Shown one piece after another: positions 1-14,489 of a DNA stretch of 64,000 nt. The position numbers were made by a program, and so were the translations under genes. Each line of letters starts with the position of its first letter. Position 1 is the first letter of the stretch. The DNA comes from Eulemur rufifrons (taxonomy: Eukaryota > Chordata > Mammalia > Primates > Lemuridae): assembly GCF_041146395.1 (NCBI RefSeq), contig NC_090989.1, positions 245,572,843-245,636,842 on the forward strand, written 5' to 3'. The notes under the pieces were generated by a model that was not told where the DNA came from, did not search any database, and saw only the letters and a list, made by a program, of their open reading frames with translations.

Positions 1-145
1 AGGATGGTTTCGGGATGATTCAAGCACATTACACTATATAAAGTACACATGTGCACTTTATTTCTATTATTATTACATTGTAATAAATAATGAGATAATT
101 ATGCAGCTCACCATAGGCTGGGGACCCCTCCTTGATAGAGCTAAC

Positions 146-284
146 AGAGACCATATAATTTATCATTCAAACCAATACAACGTTGAATGTCAAAGAAAAC
201 ACTAGTAATAATTATGCTGGGTGACAGACATCAACTAGGACTATCTCAGACAAATTGGGATATAAGATCACCCTAATTATAGCC
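146..284 (+). mobile_element. Short TIR DNA element (MITE-like), ancient
   Basis: A roughly 135-bp block begins 'agaccatataatttatc' and ends 'atataagatcaccct'. The two ends are imperfect inverted repeats around the motif agggtgaccatat. It aligns end to end with a second copy at 35386-35518, especially in the first 25 bases. The short length, inverted termini and lack of coding sequence fit a non-autonomous cut-and-paste element. The family name was not assigned, and the pairing is by eye. Confidence 0.45.
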
Positions 285-461
285 ACTATTATATTAATCA
301 GAAATTGTGTACTAATATCTATCTCCCACCCTACACTGTGAAAGCTATTAAGGTAGATACTGTATTAAGGTAAATACTGTACTTATTTATCTCTCTAACC
401 TCCATACTCAACATAGATTAGATGTCGAATAGATATTTCTAGAAGAGACCCTCTATTTTAT

Positions 462-668
462 AATGGTTCAGTGCATGGACTCTGTAACTAAACAGCATGG
501 GTTAAAATTCCAGCTCTGCCACTTAGTTGTGTGACTGTACAATTTTTTTGTGCCTTAATGGCCTCATCTCTGAAATAAAGATAATATAGCAGGTACTTAA
601 CTGGGTTGTTTAAAGTTTCAAATGAGTTTGAAACTAGAACAGTACCTAAGCATAGGAATAATAAGAAC
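462..668 (+). mobile_element. MIR SINE
   Basis: The MIR core is readable in order: 'gtgcatggactctg', 'ccagctctgccacttag', 'tgtgtgactgt', 'gtgccttaatggcctcatct', then the 'gggttgttt' and 'aacagtacctaagca' segments. The order matches a tRNA-derived mammalian MIR in plus orientation over nearly its full length. It is old and diverged. Confidence 0.8.
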
Positions 669-789
669 ACTATCTAAGCGTTTCTTATCATTGTTAAAAA
701 GAATGGATAAACCAACTGAATAAACTCCAAGTGGCCTTTTTTTCGGGAACTACTTCAAATGATCATGCCCATAGTGAATGCTCACAATA

Positions 790-945
790 ACAACAGCTAA
801 ACTTCACTGATGACTCACTATGTACCAAACATGTTTCATGTTTTGCCCACACTATCTCATTTACCATTCATTGCAACTCCACTAGGGAAATATATCTACG
901 TACTATCCCAAGTTTACAGATAATAACACTGAGGCTCAAAAATGA
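790..945 (-). mobile_element. MIR SINE fragment
   Basis: Reverse-complement MIR phrases appear in order: 'aacagctaaacttcactga', 'ctatgtaccaaacatg', 'actatctcatttacc', 'ccaagtttacagataat' and 'actgaggctcaaa'. The last is the reverse of the 'cctcagtttcctcatctgtaaaatgg' segment. Diverged but collinear. Confidence 0.65.
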
Positions 946-1466
946 AGAAGATTTCTACAATCACTGTATTTTATCTTTCTACAAGAAAAAAAAAAAAACT
1001 TCAATTGTTTCTCATGGAGAGTTCCTTGTAAAATAAAAGGGATTCTCTGAAGTCCCTGTTATTAGACAATGTACCTAATGTTCAAGGAAATGGAGAGTGA
1101 AAAGGCAATGGCAGTGAAATCTAGAATTTGGAGAGAGCTCTTGTCCATTGCTTTTTGAAGTGTTTTAGCAATTCATGAACCAATGTTATCAAGGAGGTAA
1201 TATATCCAAAGTAGTATCTGGGGTACTCTGAGGACACCCAAAATTATAAAATCTTCCTCTTAGAAAGTTCAAATATAGCTGAGAATATAGAAAAAATACT
1301 AAATACCATTATAAGATTTAAATAGTAGTGATATAAGGGACACTCCCAGAGTAACATATGATTAATTCCCAAATTAGTGGTCCAGTTTGTACCTGCCATA
1401 GGAGGTCAGAAAGGAAGGACTTCTGAAGAGAGAAGACTGAGAGGGCATGAGACATGAGATTTGTGT

Positions 1467-1800
1467 CTTTAAACATTTATTAATTCAACAAATATTTACC
1501 AACACTCACCATGTGTCAGATATTCAGCTGCACACTGATAGCATAGAGATTAGAGAAACATAATGGTGGACTCAAGAAGCTCAAGATCTAGAGGGGTACT
1601 CATAAATATGGACAGGCAACTCAAATGGTATAAGAATAGCTACAACAGAGATGTGCCCATGATACTTTGTCCAGGATATTGTGAGGCCCACACAGGGGCA
1701 TCCACCAACCTAGTCTAATGGAAACAAGGCAGTAGAAGACCTTCTAGAAAAGGCCCAAGCTGAGTCTTCAAAAGCAAATAAAAGTTATCCAGAGAAAAAA
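1467..1800 (-). mobile_element. Ancient L2-type LINE 3' region
   Basis: The block starts 'aattcaacaaatatttacc', followed by 'accatgtgtcagatatt', 'caagaagctcaagatctaga' and a 'ctgagtcttcaaaag' segment. This matches the reverse complement of the L2-type 3' region (usual forward ending 'ctcaataaatatttgttgaat'). The part beyond about 1600 may belong to a neighbouring ancient repeat instead. The same downstream phrases recur at 24745-24970. Confidence 0.5.
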
Positions 1801-2454
1801 AGGAAGAAAAGACTCAAAACACAATGAAAAAGCATGGGAGAAAGGAGAGAATAAGAGTTAAATAACTATAAAGAATACTGGGGAATTCAAGAGAAAACAA
1901 TCAAAATTTTAGGAGGCAGGGAGTGGAAAAGTGGGGGTCATATTAAGGAGACAAACAAAATCCTCTAGTAAGGAAGTATTTATGTATAAGGCTGGGAAGT
2001 GAAATGATTGCTTTTCGACTTTATATTGTTCAACAGAATTCCAGAAAATGAGCACATTGCATATTTATCAATGAGCTTCTTGAAGAAAGGAATACAGCAT
2101 GTTATATACTACATATATAAGCCTTGAAACAATAAAATACTCAAAATGCTTGCTATGTGTCTTAGTCTGCTTTCTGCTACTATAATAAGATACCTGAGAC
2201 TGGGTAATTTATAAAGAAAAGAAATTTGTTTCTCACAGTTCTGGAGGCTGGGACATCCAAGGGCATGGCACTAGCATCTGGTAAGCATCATCCCATGGCA
2301 GAAGGGCAGAAAGCAGAAGCAAGTACTTGAGACAGAGAAGCAAAGAGGGTGGAACTCCCACAATAACTAACCCACTGCCACATTAATCCATTTGAGGGTG
2401 GAGTCCTCATGACCTAATCACCTCTTAAAGAATCTGACTTTCCACACTGTTACA

Positions 2455-2466
2455 ATGGCAATTAAT
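2455..2466. repeat. L1 target-site duplication, left copy
   Basis: 'atggcaattaat' here matches 'atggtaattaaa' at 6513-6524, with two mismatches over 12 positions. Each copy borders one end of the 2467-6512 L1, and together they rejoin the interrupted LTR. The fit to an insertion footprint is good, but the copies have aged. Confidence 0.65.
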
Positions 2467-2689
2467 TTTTTTTTTCACTGAAAGCTTAAATTGGGGCTTT
2501 TAGTGTATCTGACACCAGAATAGTGTTCATTGTACATGATAGGTAAGTTTTAATCCCTTCGCCCCCTCCTATTCTTGGTTTCCAATTTTCTTTGCATATC
2601 ATCTATTTGTGCCCCATGCCCATTGTTTAGCTCCCAATTATTAGTGAGTACATGTGCTATTTGTTTTTCCATTCCTGAGACACTTCACT

Positions 2690-5212
<2,523 letters not shown>

Positions 5213-5390
5213 TCATTTTCAACTTTCTATTTAATCCTATTCATCTTACTTGCCACCCATATTCTGAATTCCATTTATGACATTTCAACAGTTTCCTTTA
5301 GGGTGGGGTCCATTGCTGTAGATCTATTGTGATCGTTTGGGGGATGTCAAACTAGCTTGTTTTTTCATGTTGTCAGAGTTCTTTTGCTGT

Positions 5391-5421
<31 letters not shown>
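5391..5421. repeat. (GTTTT)n microsatellite
   Basis: About five to six tandem GTTTT units lie inside the 5' part of the antisense L1. On the L1 strand this is an A-rich (AAAAC)n tract. Confidence 0.85.
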
Positions 5422-6563
5422 CTCGTCTGAAACCTCTTCTCTCAGCTCAGGGAAGATAGGTTTGCAGCACACCTGTTCTCTTTTGCTGGGAACTCTCCTA
5501 CTTAGTGAGAAGAAGGAGAGGTCCCTAGATCATGCTTTTGTGTCCTATTACAGAGGACTGACCCAGCAGGAGAGGGGCACATCCACTGAGAGCTATAATG
5601 CAGCTGATCTGTGTTGTTTCATTCCCCTGTGTTTGTCACAGCCCAAGCTACAGCTGGAGGATCTTCATGTGGAGTGTTGGGTTATTCCCAGAGCCACTGT
5701 TGGGAACTCAGGTAGGAGGCTGGGTGAGTCCTTCTTCATGGAGGCTGGCATTGCAGGAGATTGCTCTGCCCAGGTCTCCCCATGGTGGTGGCAGTGGCAC
5801 AGTAGGAGTTATGGGGGTGGGGCCACAGGGCTGGGCCACTAGGTAGCTGGGGCTCTCTCCCTGTCCACGTCCCATGGAGACAGTTGCCATGAGGTTTCTC
5901 AGGGGGCATCCACAGCACCCATTCTACTCAAATCCCCTGTAGGAGGAGGGGCACTAAGCTGCTAGTCAAGGGGCATATGAAAGCATCTGCTCTCTCTCTC
6001 CTTTCTGGCATGGCTGGGGCAATGCAGAGGCAGCTGCAGCAAAGCCAAGCCTTGTATAGACCAGGCACTCTGGACCCAAGAGCTCAGAATGGTGTCAGTT
6101 GCAGCAACTCAGGAACAGAAGCCACCAGGTCCTTGCAGTGCCTACTCTCCCATACAGTGTCACTGCACAGACTCCAAGCAGCTCCCTGATCAGTCCAGAG
6201 GTCTGTGGTGGTGGTGGGGGGCCTTCATAGCTCAGGTAGCAGTGTCCACCGGGGGAGAGTGGAGCCCCAGGGTTATCAACTCCTGTCCATCCCCAGGTAT
6301 GTATGTCTCACCCAGGTACCTTCAGATCTTGCCTAGTGGATCATCCTGTCTCCCCCCCTTCACTTGAAGTGTCCCCCATTGCTTCTCTGATGATTCACAA
6401 TGCTCCCTCCATGAAAGTCAATCCATAGGTGGGCACCTATTTGCAACCTTCCATCCTCTCCTTGACAGCTGCATGTGCAGGCTGCTTCTAGTCTGCCATC
6501 TTGACCCTCCCCCATGGTAATTAAATTTCAATATGAGTCTTCACAGGGACATTCAAACCATAG

Positions 6564-6998
6564 ACCTATGTGAAAAATATATATTCCCATACACACATAA
6601 GTGCACACAAACACAAAAACATGCCAAAGCACAGTCTACTCCTAGTTCATAAGTGATCTCCAAATTAAAACTTGTTTGTTTTTGTTTGTCTTTAATGCAT
6701 CCTTCTTTCCAGTTTCTTCCAGTGATAGGAACAAACTGATGTAGCCACTGGGGAAATATGAAGGGTATATAAGAAAGATAAAACAGCTCCTCTTTTTGGC
6801 TTTGAACTAAGCTTATAAAATGCACTTGCCAAAAGGGAGATCTAAACAACATTTATTTGTCTAGTTTTATTAAAAAGTGCACATAGCCTATTACTAAAGA
6901 AGAAAAAAACAGCTCAAAAAGAAGTCATAGGCTTCAATGGGAAATATCATGAAAAAACCAATTATATTATTTATGTGTGTATATATATACTGTGTGTA
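6564..6998. other. No recognisable feature
   Basis: AT-rich sequence between the split LTR and an Alu monomer. It holds a short TA/TG-alternating tract near 6974-6998. Nothing else was recognised. Confidence 0.5.
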
Positions 6999-7125
6999 TG
7001 CTGCACACCTACAGTCTCGGCTACTAGGGAAAGCTGAGGCAGGAGGTTCACTTGAGTCTAGGAGTTTGAGGACCACATGGGCAACACAATGACACATACT
7101 CTCAAAAATAAAATAAAATAAAAAC
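6999..7125 (+). mobile_element. Alu monomer (FLAM/FRAM-like), old
   Basis: 7SL-derived phrases appear in order: 'gcacacctacagtctcggct', 'gctgaggcaggaggttcac', 'gtctaggagtttgagg' and 'catgggcaacacaatgac', then an (AAAAT)n-like tail. There is only one arm and divergence is high, which fits an early monomer or a truncated Alu. Confidence 0.75.
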
Positions 7126-7139
7126 AACAGAACCCACTA

Positions 7140-7247
7140 CATGTGATTGTTTCGAGGATTAAATGATGTAATTCATGTAAAGTGCTTAGCATTTTGATTG
7201 CCATGTCATAAGAACTCAATAGTAGTTTCAGAACTATTATACCTATA
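7140..7247 (+). mobile_element. MIR fragment (3' half)
   Basis: 'tgtttcgaggattaaatgat', 'catgtaaagtgcttagca' and 'agaactcaatagta' match the 3' half of MIR in plus orientation. The Alu monomer just upstream may have inserted into it. Confidence 0.55.
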
Positions 7248-9269
7248 CCAGACATGAGTCCAAAATATAGGAAAGAGACATTTTGAAAAACATTATGTGA
7301 TTAGATAGAGCTGACTAGCCTTTTTGATGCCAGCTATAAATTCACTAACATAAGAAACTGCTTTTTATAAAAGACCATCCAGTGCTTAAAACAGGGGATC
7401 ATTTATCATATTGGTCTCATATATTCCTATCACTTTGGCTTGCCTCATCCATATAAATGAGCCTTAAAAAAATACCCCTGAATCTAATCACTCCTGGAGC
7501 CTGCAAAACGATAAATTGTTTATAAAATGTAGGATTCCAGCTGACAGATTTGCTGAAAATTAAGACAATGATACAGCCACAGGCTTGGATAAAATGGCTG
7601 TGGCCAAAAAGGAATTTAACAAAACTGATTAATTCCTAAAATGCAACAAACTAGCAATTTATTTTTTAAAACTTCTATTTGGAATTATCCATCACCTTAC
7701 TCTCTCTCCCATCCTTCTCTCCTTTCTCATTTATACCTTACTTCTGGGGAGTAATTTTAACAGGGAACCTTTCCAAGATTCTGAATTGGTTGTATTACTT
7801 AATGCATATACAAGTAACAAAAAGACATATCCAAAACCCAGGGGTAAAAGCAGTCATTCCAGAGCTTGTAATATTTGGAGGCACATTATAAATGCTAGAA
7901 ATTTCAGAGAGGGAAAAAAACTCAAGTGATCAGACTCAAGAAACATTTTTAAGAGAAACTTTGATCTGAAACCTTTGTGTTTTGCACATGTAAAATATGG
8001 ATCCTTCAATCAGGAAAGCACAGATTTGGGATAATATACCTAAAGGAACTTACATTTTCATATCTGACTTTCCTTTTTATTTCTATCCTCAGAAAAGAGA
8101 ATTACTCTTCCATTGTGCAAATCCACCTATTCAGAGGCATAAGATTTAAGAACCTAAGAAGCTCAGGTCTCAGGCATAGAGAAATGTTAAAAAAAAAAAA
8201 CAAAAAAAAACCTAAAACCTAAGGTGAATTACCACTTTTTTAAGCTGTGATTAAGTTTAAAAATAAAACCATCAGTAGCTTTTATTCTACAATTGAAACC
8301 AGAGGTCTACTTTCCCCCACTGTCTTTACTTTTGGCTTCAAATAAAATCTTGCAGATCTAAGAGTCTCTTTTTTGGCTTAGGTTTATTAAACCCTGATAT
8401 GATTCCTCCAGGGTTGAAGATCCTTGTGCTAAACTGCTTACCAAAGGTTTACAAATTGAAATGGCTCTCAGGGGAATTTTTTTCTGCCCAGTTAGTTCTG
8501 TTACTGCTGTCTCTGAACTCAGAGATTATTGAGATAAAACTGATTAGAAAAGCCAAGCCTCTCTAACTTCCAACACCAAATAGGTCAGAAAAGCCTAAAT
8601 CAGAGAGCTTGGAGCCCTTTCTGCTTTTGTATTATTAAAAGACTTATTCTGGTAAGTGAAAGCCTTGTTTACTCAATACCAGTTTTCAGAAAACAATGCC
8701 TCAAAGCACCTTTTCTTTCTTTACACACACAACACTCAAAGGATAAATTTTTGATCAAATTCTCAATTAAACTGCTCTGGGCTACCTGTGCTACATGACT
8801 TATTGACTCAACTGCAAAGTGACTTCTTACAGACCCCGAATGGCATATCATGGCACCTATACAGTTTAACAAGAGAATTAACAAAAATTGAAGATATGTG
8901 TCTAACAAGGACAAGGAAATAAATAAATAAAAACTCCATGCTCTTTTCCGAGCCTCAAGTTTCATGATACCAGTTCAGCCTTAGATTTTGTTTGCAAGTC
9001 AGTGATACAGCCTTATGTATGGTTAGTCCAAAATTGTTACTATTGTTCCCAATTTTTTTCTAATAGTAGAAAACACAAAAGTTTACATAATCAGCTCCCA
9101 CATACAAATGGGCCATGGTCTAAAAATTGTACATTAATTGATTAAATCCCAGAACACATTTACCTTGGAAACAGTAGCTGTTGACTTCAGAGATAAATCC
9201 ACAAACTATTTTATCCATATTGCAAAAACCTTATATCAAACTTCCCTGACAGGTGGTTACCAACCAGTG
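7248..9269. other. No recognisable feature (2 kb)
   Basis: AT-rich sequence without recognisable repeats or exons. It contains a poly(A)-rich patch near 8189-8212. The short open frames show no family signature. It could include conserved noncoding sequence or degraded repeats below my recognition limit. Confidence 0.4.
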
Positions 9270-9490
9270 TTTAAACATCTTTACTGACAGAACTCACAAC
9301 TTCTAAGGCAGCCCATTTCTATTGTTGAACAACTCCTTTTGTACATTAGCTAAAATCTACTTACAATGAGCTACAATCTGCCTCCACCTACCATCTGGCA
9401 GTTCCTCCTATCATGGCCCAGGGAGCCATCCCGCTCCCTTTGTCTTTGTTCACTGTAAACATGCCCAATTCCTTGAACCATTTCTCCTAA
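9270..9490 (-). mobile_element. CR1/L3-clade LINE fragment, ancient
   Basis: 'catctttactgacagaactc', 'aaggcagcccatttct', 'caatctgcctcc' and 'ccaattccttgaacca' follow the order of the reverse complement of mammalian CR1/L3-type 3' sequence. Highly diverged. A further stretch of the same consensus appears at 13977-14420. Confidence 0.5.
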
Positions 9491-10524
9491 TGTGGATTCC
9501 AGCGCCCATACCCCTGAATATGTTCCATTTCATTTTTAATGTCATTTGTGTAAATGCGATGTGCACAGCTGGAGAGAATCAGATGTCTGTGGCTAGCACA
9601 GTAGGTCAGTGGTTACCCATGGCCTGGACAGTGTGGTTTTATTTTGTTTTGTTGAATACTAAGTCAATGGAAGACACAAACAGCTGTCGATGGAACTTAT
9701 TCGGGTTAGAAAGAGTCTCTCTTCATTTATGGTGTGTGGCAGTGTGCCTAATGAGGGAAACCAAGCAGAAGAGGTAAGAACCAAAAATACCAGCCAGTTT
9801 TATATCTAGAAATGGAACCAGTGAATGACCTCTGAATAAATCTTTATCTTCTGCAAGAATTATTTGGATGGTATTAGTTACAAAATTGTAAGGCAAATAG
9901 GTGCCCATTACCCTGGAGAAAAGTGTAAAAGAATCTTCTTTTCTATATCCTGACCAAGTCTGTTTCTCCCAACATCCTTTGGAGTTCCAAGCTCTGATGG
10001 GGGCTGGGAAAGAAGGAATTTGCCTAAAGACCTGGAAGAGAAGGGCTTTCTTGGGGAGGGGAGGAGAAGATCAGTACTACAAAGGAGCTAGACTACAGGG
10101 ACCTAATGGTAGAACAAAGCAACCAAACTCCTGCAATAAAATGACTTTGGTGTTATAAAGCAATAGAACAAGAAGGCTGGTTCCTTCTTACAGTCAATGG
10201 AGGAAAAGAGAAACGGAAGTTTTGATTAGTTGGGACCCAGCATCCCTTCCCCACCCCAGGAACATAATTAGGCTCTAAAGAGTGAGCTCTGTGGGTAAAT
10301 CTAAAAAAACTGTCATTTTCAAAGCTGCAATCCATTTGTTGTAGAAGCCTCTTGGCTGAGCATAACAATAGAGTAGGATCATCTCATTAAGAACGTGAGC
10401 ATCAGTAGGCTGGAGAATGTTCATCCATAGCAACATCACTTTGAACATAACCCTCAAAAACAATTCTTCCTGGTAGAGACTTCTCAAGCCTTTGCTAGCA
10501 TAGAGTTAACAGCTCAAGGTGAAG
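9491..10524. other. No recognisable feature (1 kb)
   Basis: No recognised repeat or exon. Small ORFs on both strands (for example 9490-9777 plus, 9901-10158 plus) have no family motif, no supporting splice context and look like chance frames. Confidence 0.4.
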
Positions 10525-10690
10525 TCAGGCTGATCTAGGTTTGTAAATTGGCCCCTCTATTTCCCAGCGATGTGATCTTAAACCCTTTTCAGCTGGTTAG
10601 TTTCTCCATCTGTATGGTGAAATGTCTACCTCAAAAGATTTCTGTGAAAGTTTGAATAATAGGTTCAAAGATTTAACATATTCTTTGGAA
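10525..10690 (+). mobile_element. MIR fragment
   Basis: Collinear diverged MIR phrases include 'gcgatgtgatcttaaaccc', 'gttagtttctccatctgta', 'ctacctcaaaagatttctgt' and 'tttaacatattctttgga'. Confidence 0.5.
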
Positions 10691-10913
10691 TCCAGTAAAA
10701 ACATTTTAGCTTTTATGTATCTTTTATACTTCTCATTATGAAATATAGTACATGTATAGAAAAGTATGTGAAATATAAATGCACAGCTAAATAATTTTAA
10801 AGTAAATACCACCACTCAAATTTTTAAAAATCTTTTGATTTCATAATTTTTTGTTGCCTCTTTTTAGAATTTCTACAGTTTTTTTTTTTTTTTATCATTT
10901 CCAGTTCTTTGTT

Positions 10914-11226
10914 AATTTATTTATTTATTTATTTTTAAGAGACAGGTTTCACTCTGTCGCCCAGGCTAGACTGTTACAGTGGTGTAATCATAGCTCACTT
11001 CAACCTCAAACTTCTGGACTCTATGATCCTCCTGCCTCAGCCTCCCAAATAGCTAGGGCTATAGGCATGCACACATCACCATAGCTGGCTAATTAATTTT
11101 TAGTTTTTGTAAAGACAGGGTCTCACTATGTTGCCCAGGCTGGTCTTGAACTCCTGGGCTCAAGTGATCCTCTCACCTCAGCCTCCTCAAAGTGCTGGGA
11201 TTACAGATATAAGCCACCATGCCCAG
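10914..11226 (-). mobile_element. Alu dimer, AluJ-like (no strepsirrhine linker)
   Basis: The reverse complement reads as a full Alu. The T-rich tail is (TTTA)n at 10914-10936. It is followed by 'gagacaggtttcactctgtc', 'cctcctgcctcagcctccc', the second arm 'ctcactatgttgcccaggct', and the 5' end 'gggattacagatataagcca'. The middle linker lacks the extra strepsirrhine segment, which suggests an older insertion. An imperfect TSD, 'ccagttctttgttaa' / 'ccagttctctgctaa', flanks it near 10900-10914 and 11228-11242. Confidence 0.9.
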
Positions 11227-11242
11227 CCCAGTTCTCTGCTAA

Positions 11243-11480
11243 AATTTTCAAGCTTGCCTTTTATTTTCTTGAGTATACTAAGCATAGTTATTTTAAAGTC
11301 TTTGATAACTCTGCATAGTCTCATTTATGTCAGCTTCTCCCTCAGTGTGCTAGGTCAATTTTTATCATGTGATGGACATTGCATTTTTGGAAATATTAAC
11401 CTAACTACTGAACAGAACTGCTGCATTATCTATTTCTCTCTTATGATACTTATCACTTCCAACCTTGTAGTATAATCATT
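11243..11480 (-). mobile_element. Possible old L1-related fragment
   Basis: 'tcttgagtatactaagcata', 'gttattttaaagtctttgat' and 'gatggacattgca' resemble phrases I associate with old L1-linked 3' sequence on the minus strand. The family is uncertain and the identity weak. The Alu at 10914 may split it. Confidence 0.3.
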
Positions 11481-12518
11481 TTTTAAATATTTCTTTCCTC
11501 CTTTATTAGATTTTTTAGTTTTCCTGCAACACAATGCATAACAATGTTTGTTTAATCCATGAATTATCCCCAGGTCCTATATATTATTCATGTTAGCCTT
11601 GCAAGAACTATTAAGTGACTGAATAAACCTAAATGTCTCTTGTTTACACAAATTAGACACTTCTGAAACAGAAGCTCTAAATTATCATAAACTATGTAAT
11701 GGGTCATCTCAGCAGAAATAAGAAGTAGGCTATAGTTCCAAACATCAATTGTGATTTGCATTAAAAATTCCTCCAGACTTCATATAATAAGCAATTGCAT
11801 ACCTGCACAAATATCGGTATTAAGATCTAACAAATGAAAACTTGGATACCCCAGGTTGCAGTTTCAATACTGATCTGCATATTTCATTCAGTATCAGTAC
11901 ATGTGACTTAAATTGTGTAGCCATTGCTTTCATTAAAATTCATAAACTCCCTCTGGAATTCATGGCAGCCATCTGGCCAAATATTGGCTTCTTACATTTG
12001 AAACTCAATTGCACTGAAGTCACTGAATCTCTCAATCAATTACAAAGGATCTGAGCTCTTAGGATTTACATTGATTGGCCACCATTTTCCTAATGGAGTC
12101 ATAGCCTCTATAATTACCTTTTTGACAGAAGACGTGCCTGCTTTCTGAAGGCAATATATCCTAGTTCTTCATTTATCTAAAATGTTAGTTGGCAGTCCTC
12201 ATAAGAGCATCAGCTACAAAATGTGATTAGACTTAATGTAAATGTAACACAATGATGCTCTCATTTCATCTACTTATTGCATACAGTTGCCACAGATTAT
12301 TCTTTAACATGGATTGCATTTTCAAAATAACTTTAATGTATGTTTTTATTTTATAATTCATCAAGAGCCAAAATTTATTTGCATTTGCACACACCTTTAC
12401 ATCCACAGACATACTCAAAAAGTACTGCTTGATTCAAAAAGCTAAAACCTCTTTTTCCAAATATATTCCGGTCTTTACAACATGAAGCATATTTGACTAT
12501 GGCTTTTTAATGGGCACA
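11481..12518. other. No recognisable feature (1 kb)
   Basis: AT-rich sequence with no identified repeats or exons. The 70-residue frame at 11842-12054 (plus) has no recognisable motif and is probably chance. Confidence 0.4.
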
Positions 12519-12830
12519 AGTGTAAGGGAAAATGCATTTGTATAGGCAACAGGTTTCTTAGGTCAAACTAAGATGACTGCCACAGTGTTTTTTCTGGCCT
12601 GGCCCCCTAGCTAGCGAGCTAGCATACTTATGTAACCAAGGTGTTATCTTCTATGTGAACCCATGTGATCACGCTTTCCCATGGCATGTTGCCACTATTG
12701 TTCAGAGCCATATATAAGCGCTCACCAAGTTCTCAGCCATGCTTTTTGCTGTTGCTGTATCCCCCTGACAATAAAGAGCTTGGGTTCAGTTCTACTCCAT
12801 GAGTTTTTTTATCCAGGACCCAGGATGAAA
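12519..12830 (+). mobile_element. Probable solitary ERV LTR
   Basis: The block has the layout of a retroviral LTR. There is a TATA-like 'catatataagcgctc' at 12709-12723, and a polyadenylation signal in 'tgacaataaagagcttggg' at about 12766-12784 follows 50 nt later. A T-rich segment comes next. Upstream is a CT/GC-mixed U3-like region containing the inverted repeat 'gctagcgagctagc'. No gag/pol/env sequence adjoins, so if real it is a solo LTR. Boundaries and family are not determined, and no TSD could be fixed. Confidence 0.5.
12709..12723 (+). promoter_or_regulatory. TATA-like box in LTR candidate
   Basis: 'atatataagc' sits about 55 nt upstream of the AATAAA in the candidate LTR. This is the usual U3/R arrangement of gammaretrovirus-type LTRs. 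Promoter function is inferred. Confidence 0.4.
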
Positions 12831-12869
12831 AACCGATGCCTACCTTGGGCATGCTCTTCTCATTGTGGA

Positions 12870-13075
12870 TAGCAGAAGTTCAGGAAGGCTGGAGGAAACT
12901 TTTCTTGGATCTCATACACTATCACTTCTGCCCACTTTCCATTGGCTATAGCAAGCCACATGGGCAACCCCAAAGCCAGTGTTGCAAGGAAGTGTGTTCT
13001 ACCCAGAGGGAATCCATTCCAGGACAGAAGAAAAGGAACAGCTATGAACAAATACTATCACACTAGTAAAATAAT
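12870..13075. repeat. Unassigned ancient repeat, copy A
   Basis: 'ttccattggctatagcaagc' followed by 'cacatgggcaacccc' parallels 'ttttattggctaaggcaagt' followed by 'cacatggcaaagcc' at 40278-40310. The flanks before and after also run in the same order. Two such copies 27 kb apart suggest an old interspersed repeat. I could not name the family. Confidence 0.4.
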
Positions 13076-13089
13076 GGTAGTCATTATAA

Positions 13090-13976
13090 TTAGCGATTAT
13101 AATGTGATGGTTCTATCTCTGAAAACATCCTGAGATCTCCCCCCTAGAAAGTCATAGAAATATTTTCCCAATTACCTCCAAAGACTAAGCCTTCTGATGA
13201 ACCTTTTATTAGATGATTTGAGTGCCTCATTTTAAGTTACTGTGGTTATTCATTTAACACATATGAATAACTGAAGAAAGCAATGTTACACCACTCAATA
13301 CTTTTACAAGTACTCTTTAAAAAATAAAATATGTACATATTTTATTTTCACATTATATATAAAAGTACATAAATATTTAGAAAATAATACATATACTACT
13401 TGGCTTTGCTTGCTATTTATAAACCACAAAAACTGTTAAACCGGGCAAAAAAAATACTTCATAAAATACAATGAGGATCCCCTTCATGAATTTAGGAGTC
13501 AAAATTCTTTGTCCACTTACCATCCCCACACTCCCAAATTAGTGGCTACCCCAAAATATTTTATAATTTCTGGTCCCATGTTCTAAATTGAACTTATTTT
13601 CTACCTCTTCTTATATTCAGCTTTTACTTTTAGTTAAAATATGGTTATTAGTTTTAATGCCCTACTTTTCTAACAACTCTAATAGTCTCTTTAAGGCATT
13701 TATTCCTCATTTTTTCTCAGTTTAAATTATTTTCTATATCCAGCTCTCCAAGTTTCGGAGACTTTTCATTTATTCTGTTCTTTGGGGAAGTCTTAAACTG
13801 CCTTCCTAGGAAGAGGCCTATGATAGCTTGGTTATTATACCTTCCTACCTAAAAACAAATATGCCAGGGTCCATGAATTTGGGGGCCATATTAGAATTTT
13901 GCCTACCATCTCAGTTTCAAAAATATTATTTATAGAATAGAGGTAATATTGCATAATGTGTTCTTTAAGCACAAAG
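13090..13976. other. No recognisable feature
   Basis: AT-rich sequence without recognised repeats or exons. It holds a palindrome-rich AT patch at 13320-13390 ('acatattttattttcacat' type). Confidence 0.4.
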
Positions 13977-14420
13977 TCATAGATTCATAGTTTTGCAGTT
14001 GGAAAGTACCTTAAAGATCATCCAGACCAATCACCCAACGCATGCAGGAGATTTTCTACAGATCAAAGGTCATCCAGGTTCTGTTTCAACATTTATATTG
14101 ATAATGAGGCTCAATCACTTATGAACCAGGACATCTAAGTTTTAAAGCTCTATAGTTAATAGAAAATGTTTTCCAATCTATCTTTCTCTAATCCCATTTT
14201 AACTAGTTCTTTCCTATGGAAAATTTTTGAATCAAAAATCATCTCCTCTAATAAAAAGCTTTTAAACTTAAAAGATCACCATGATTTTTCTTCTAAGAGG
14301 GATAATTTAAGTTTTCTCTTTTCCAGGCTAAATATTCTTGTTCTCATATGATGTATCTCCATATCTTTCACCATCCTGATCACCAACCTGTGAATTTACT
14401 CCCATTTGTTAAAAACCCTC
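13977..14420 (-). mobile_element. CR1/L3-clade LINE fragment, ancient
   Basis: The block begins 'gtcatagattcatagttttg', continues 'gttggaaagtaccttaaaga' and 'tcatccagaccaatc', and ends with 'tttccaggctaaatattctt' and 'tttcaccatcctgatca'. This is the order of the reverse complement of CR1/L3-type 3' sequence, whose 3' terminus carries attctatgattc-like repeats. Very old and gapped. Confidence 0.6.
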
Positions 14421-14489
14421 TTAAAACATGGCTTTTTTACCTCTGGACCAAGTAATATTATATCATAAATGTTCACTTAGACTTAGAGT

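Noticed and set aside
5357..5842. Plus-strand frames in 5357-6367
   Set aside because: They are antisense to the 5' UTR/ORF1-proximal part of the antisense L1. G+C-rich chance frames.
9490..10158. Candidate host exons in 9490-10158
   Set aside because: The frames are short, without recognisable motif or plausible splice-site pairs, and part lies next to an ancient CR1-like fossil.
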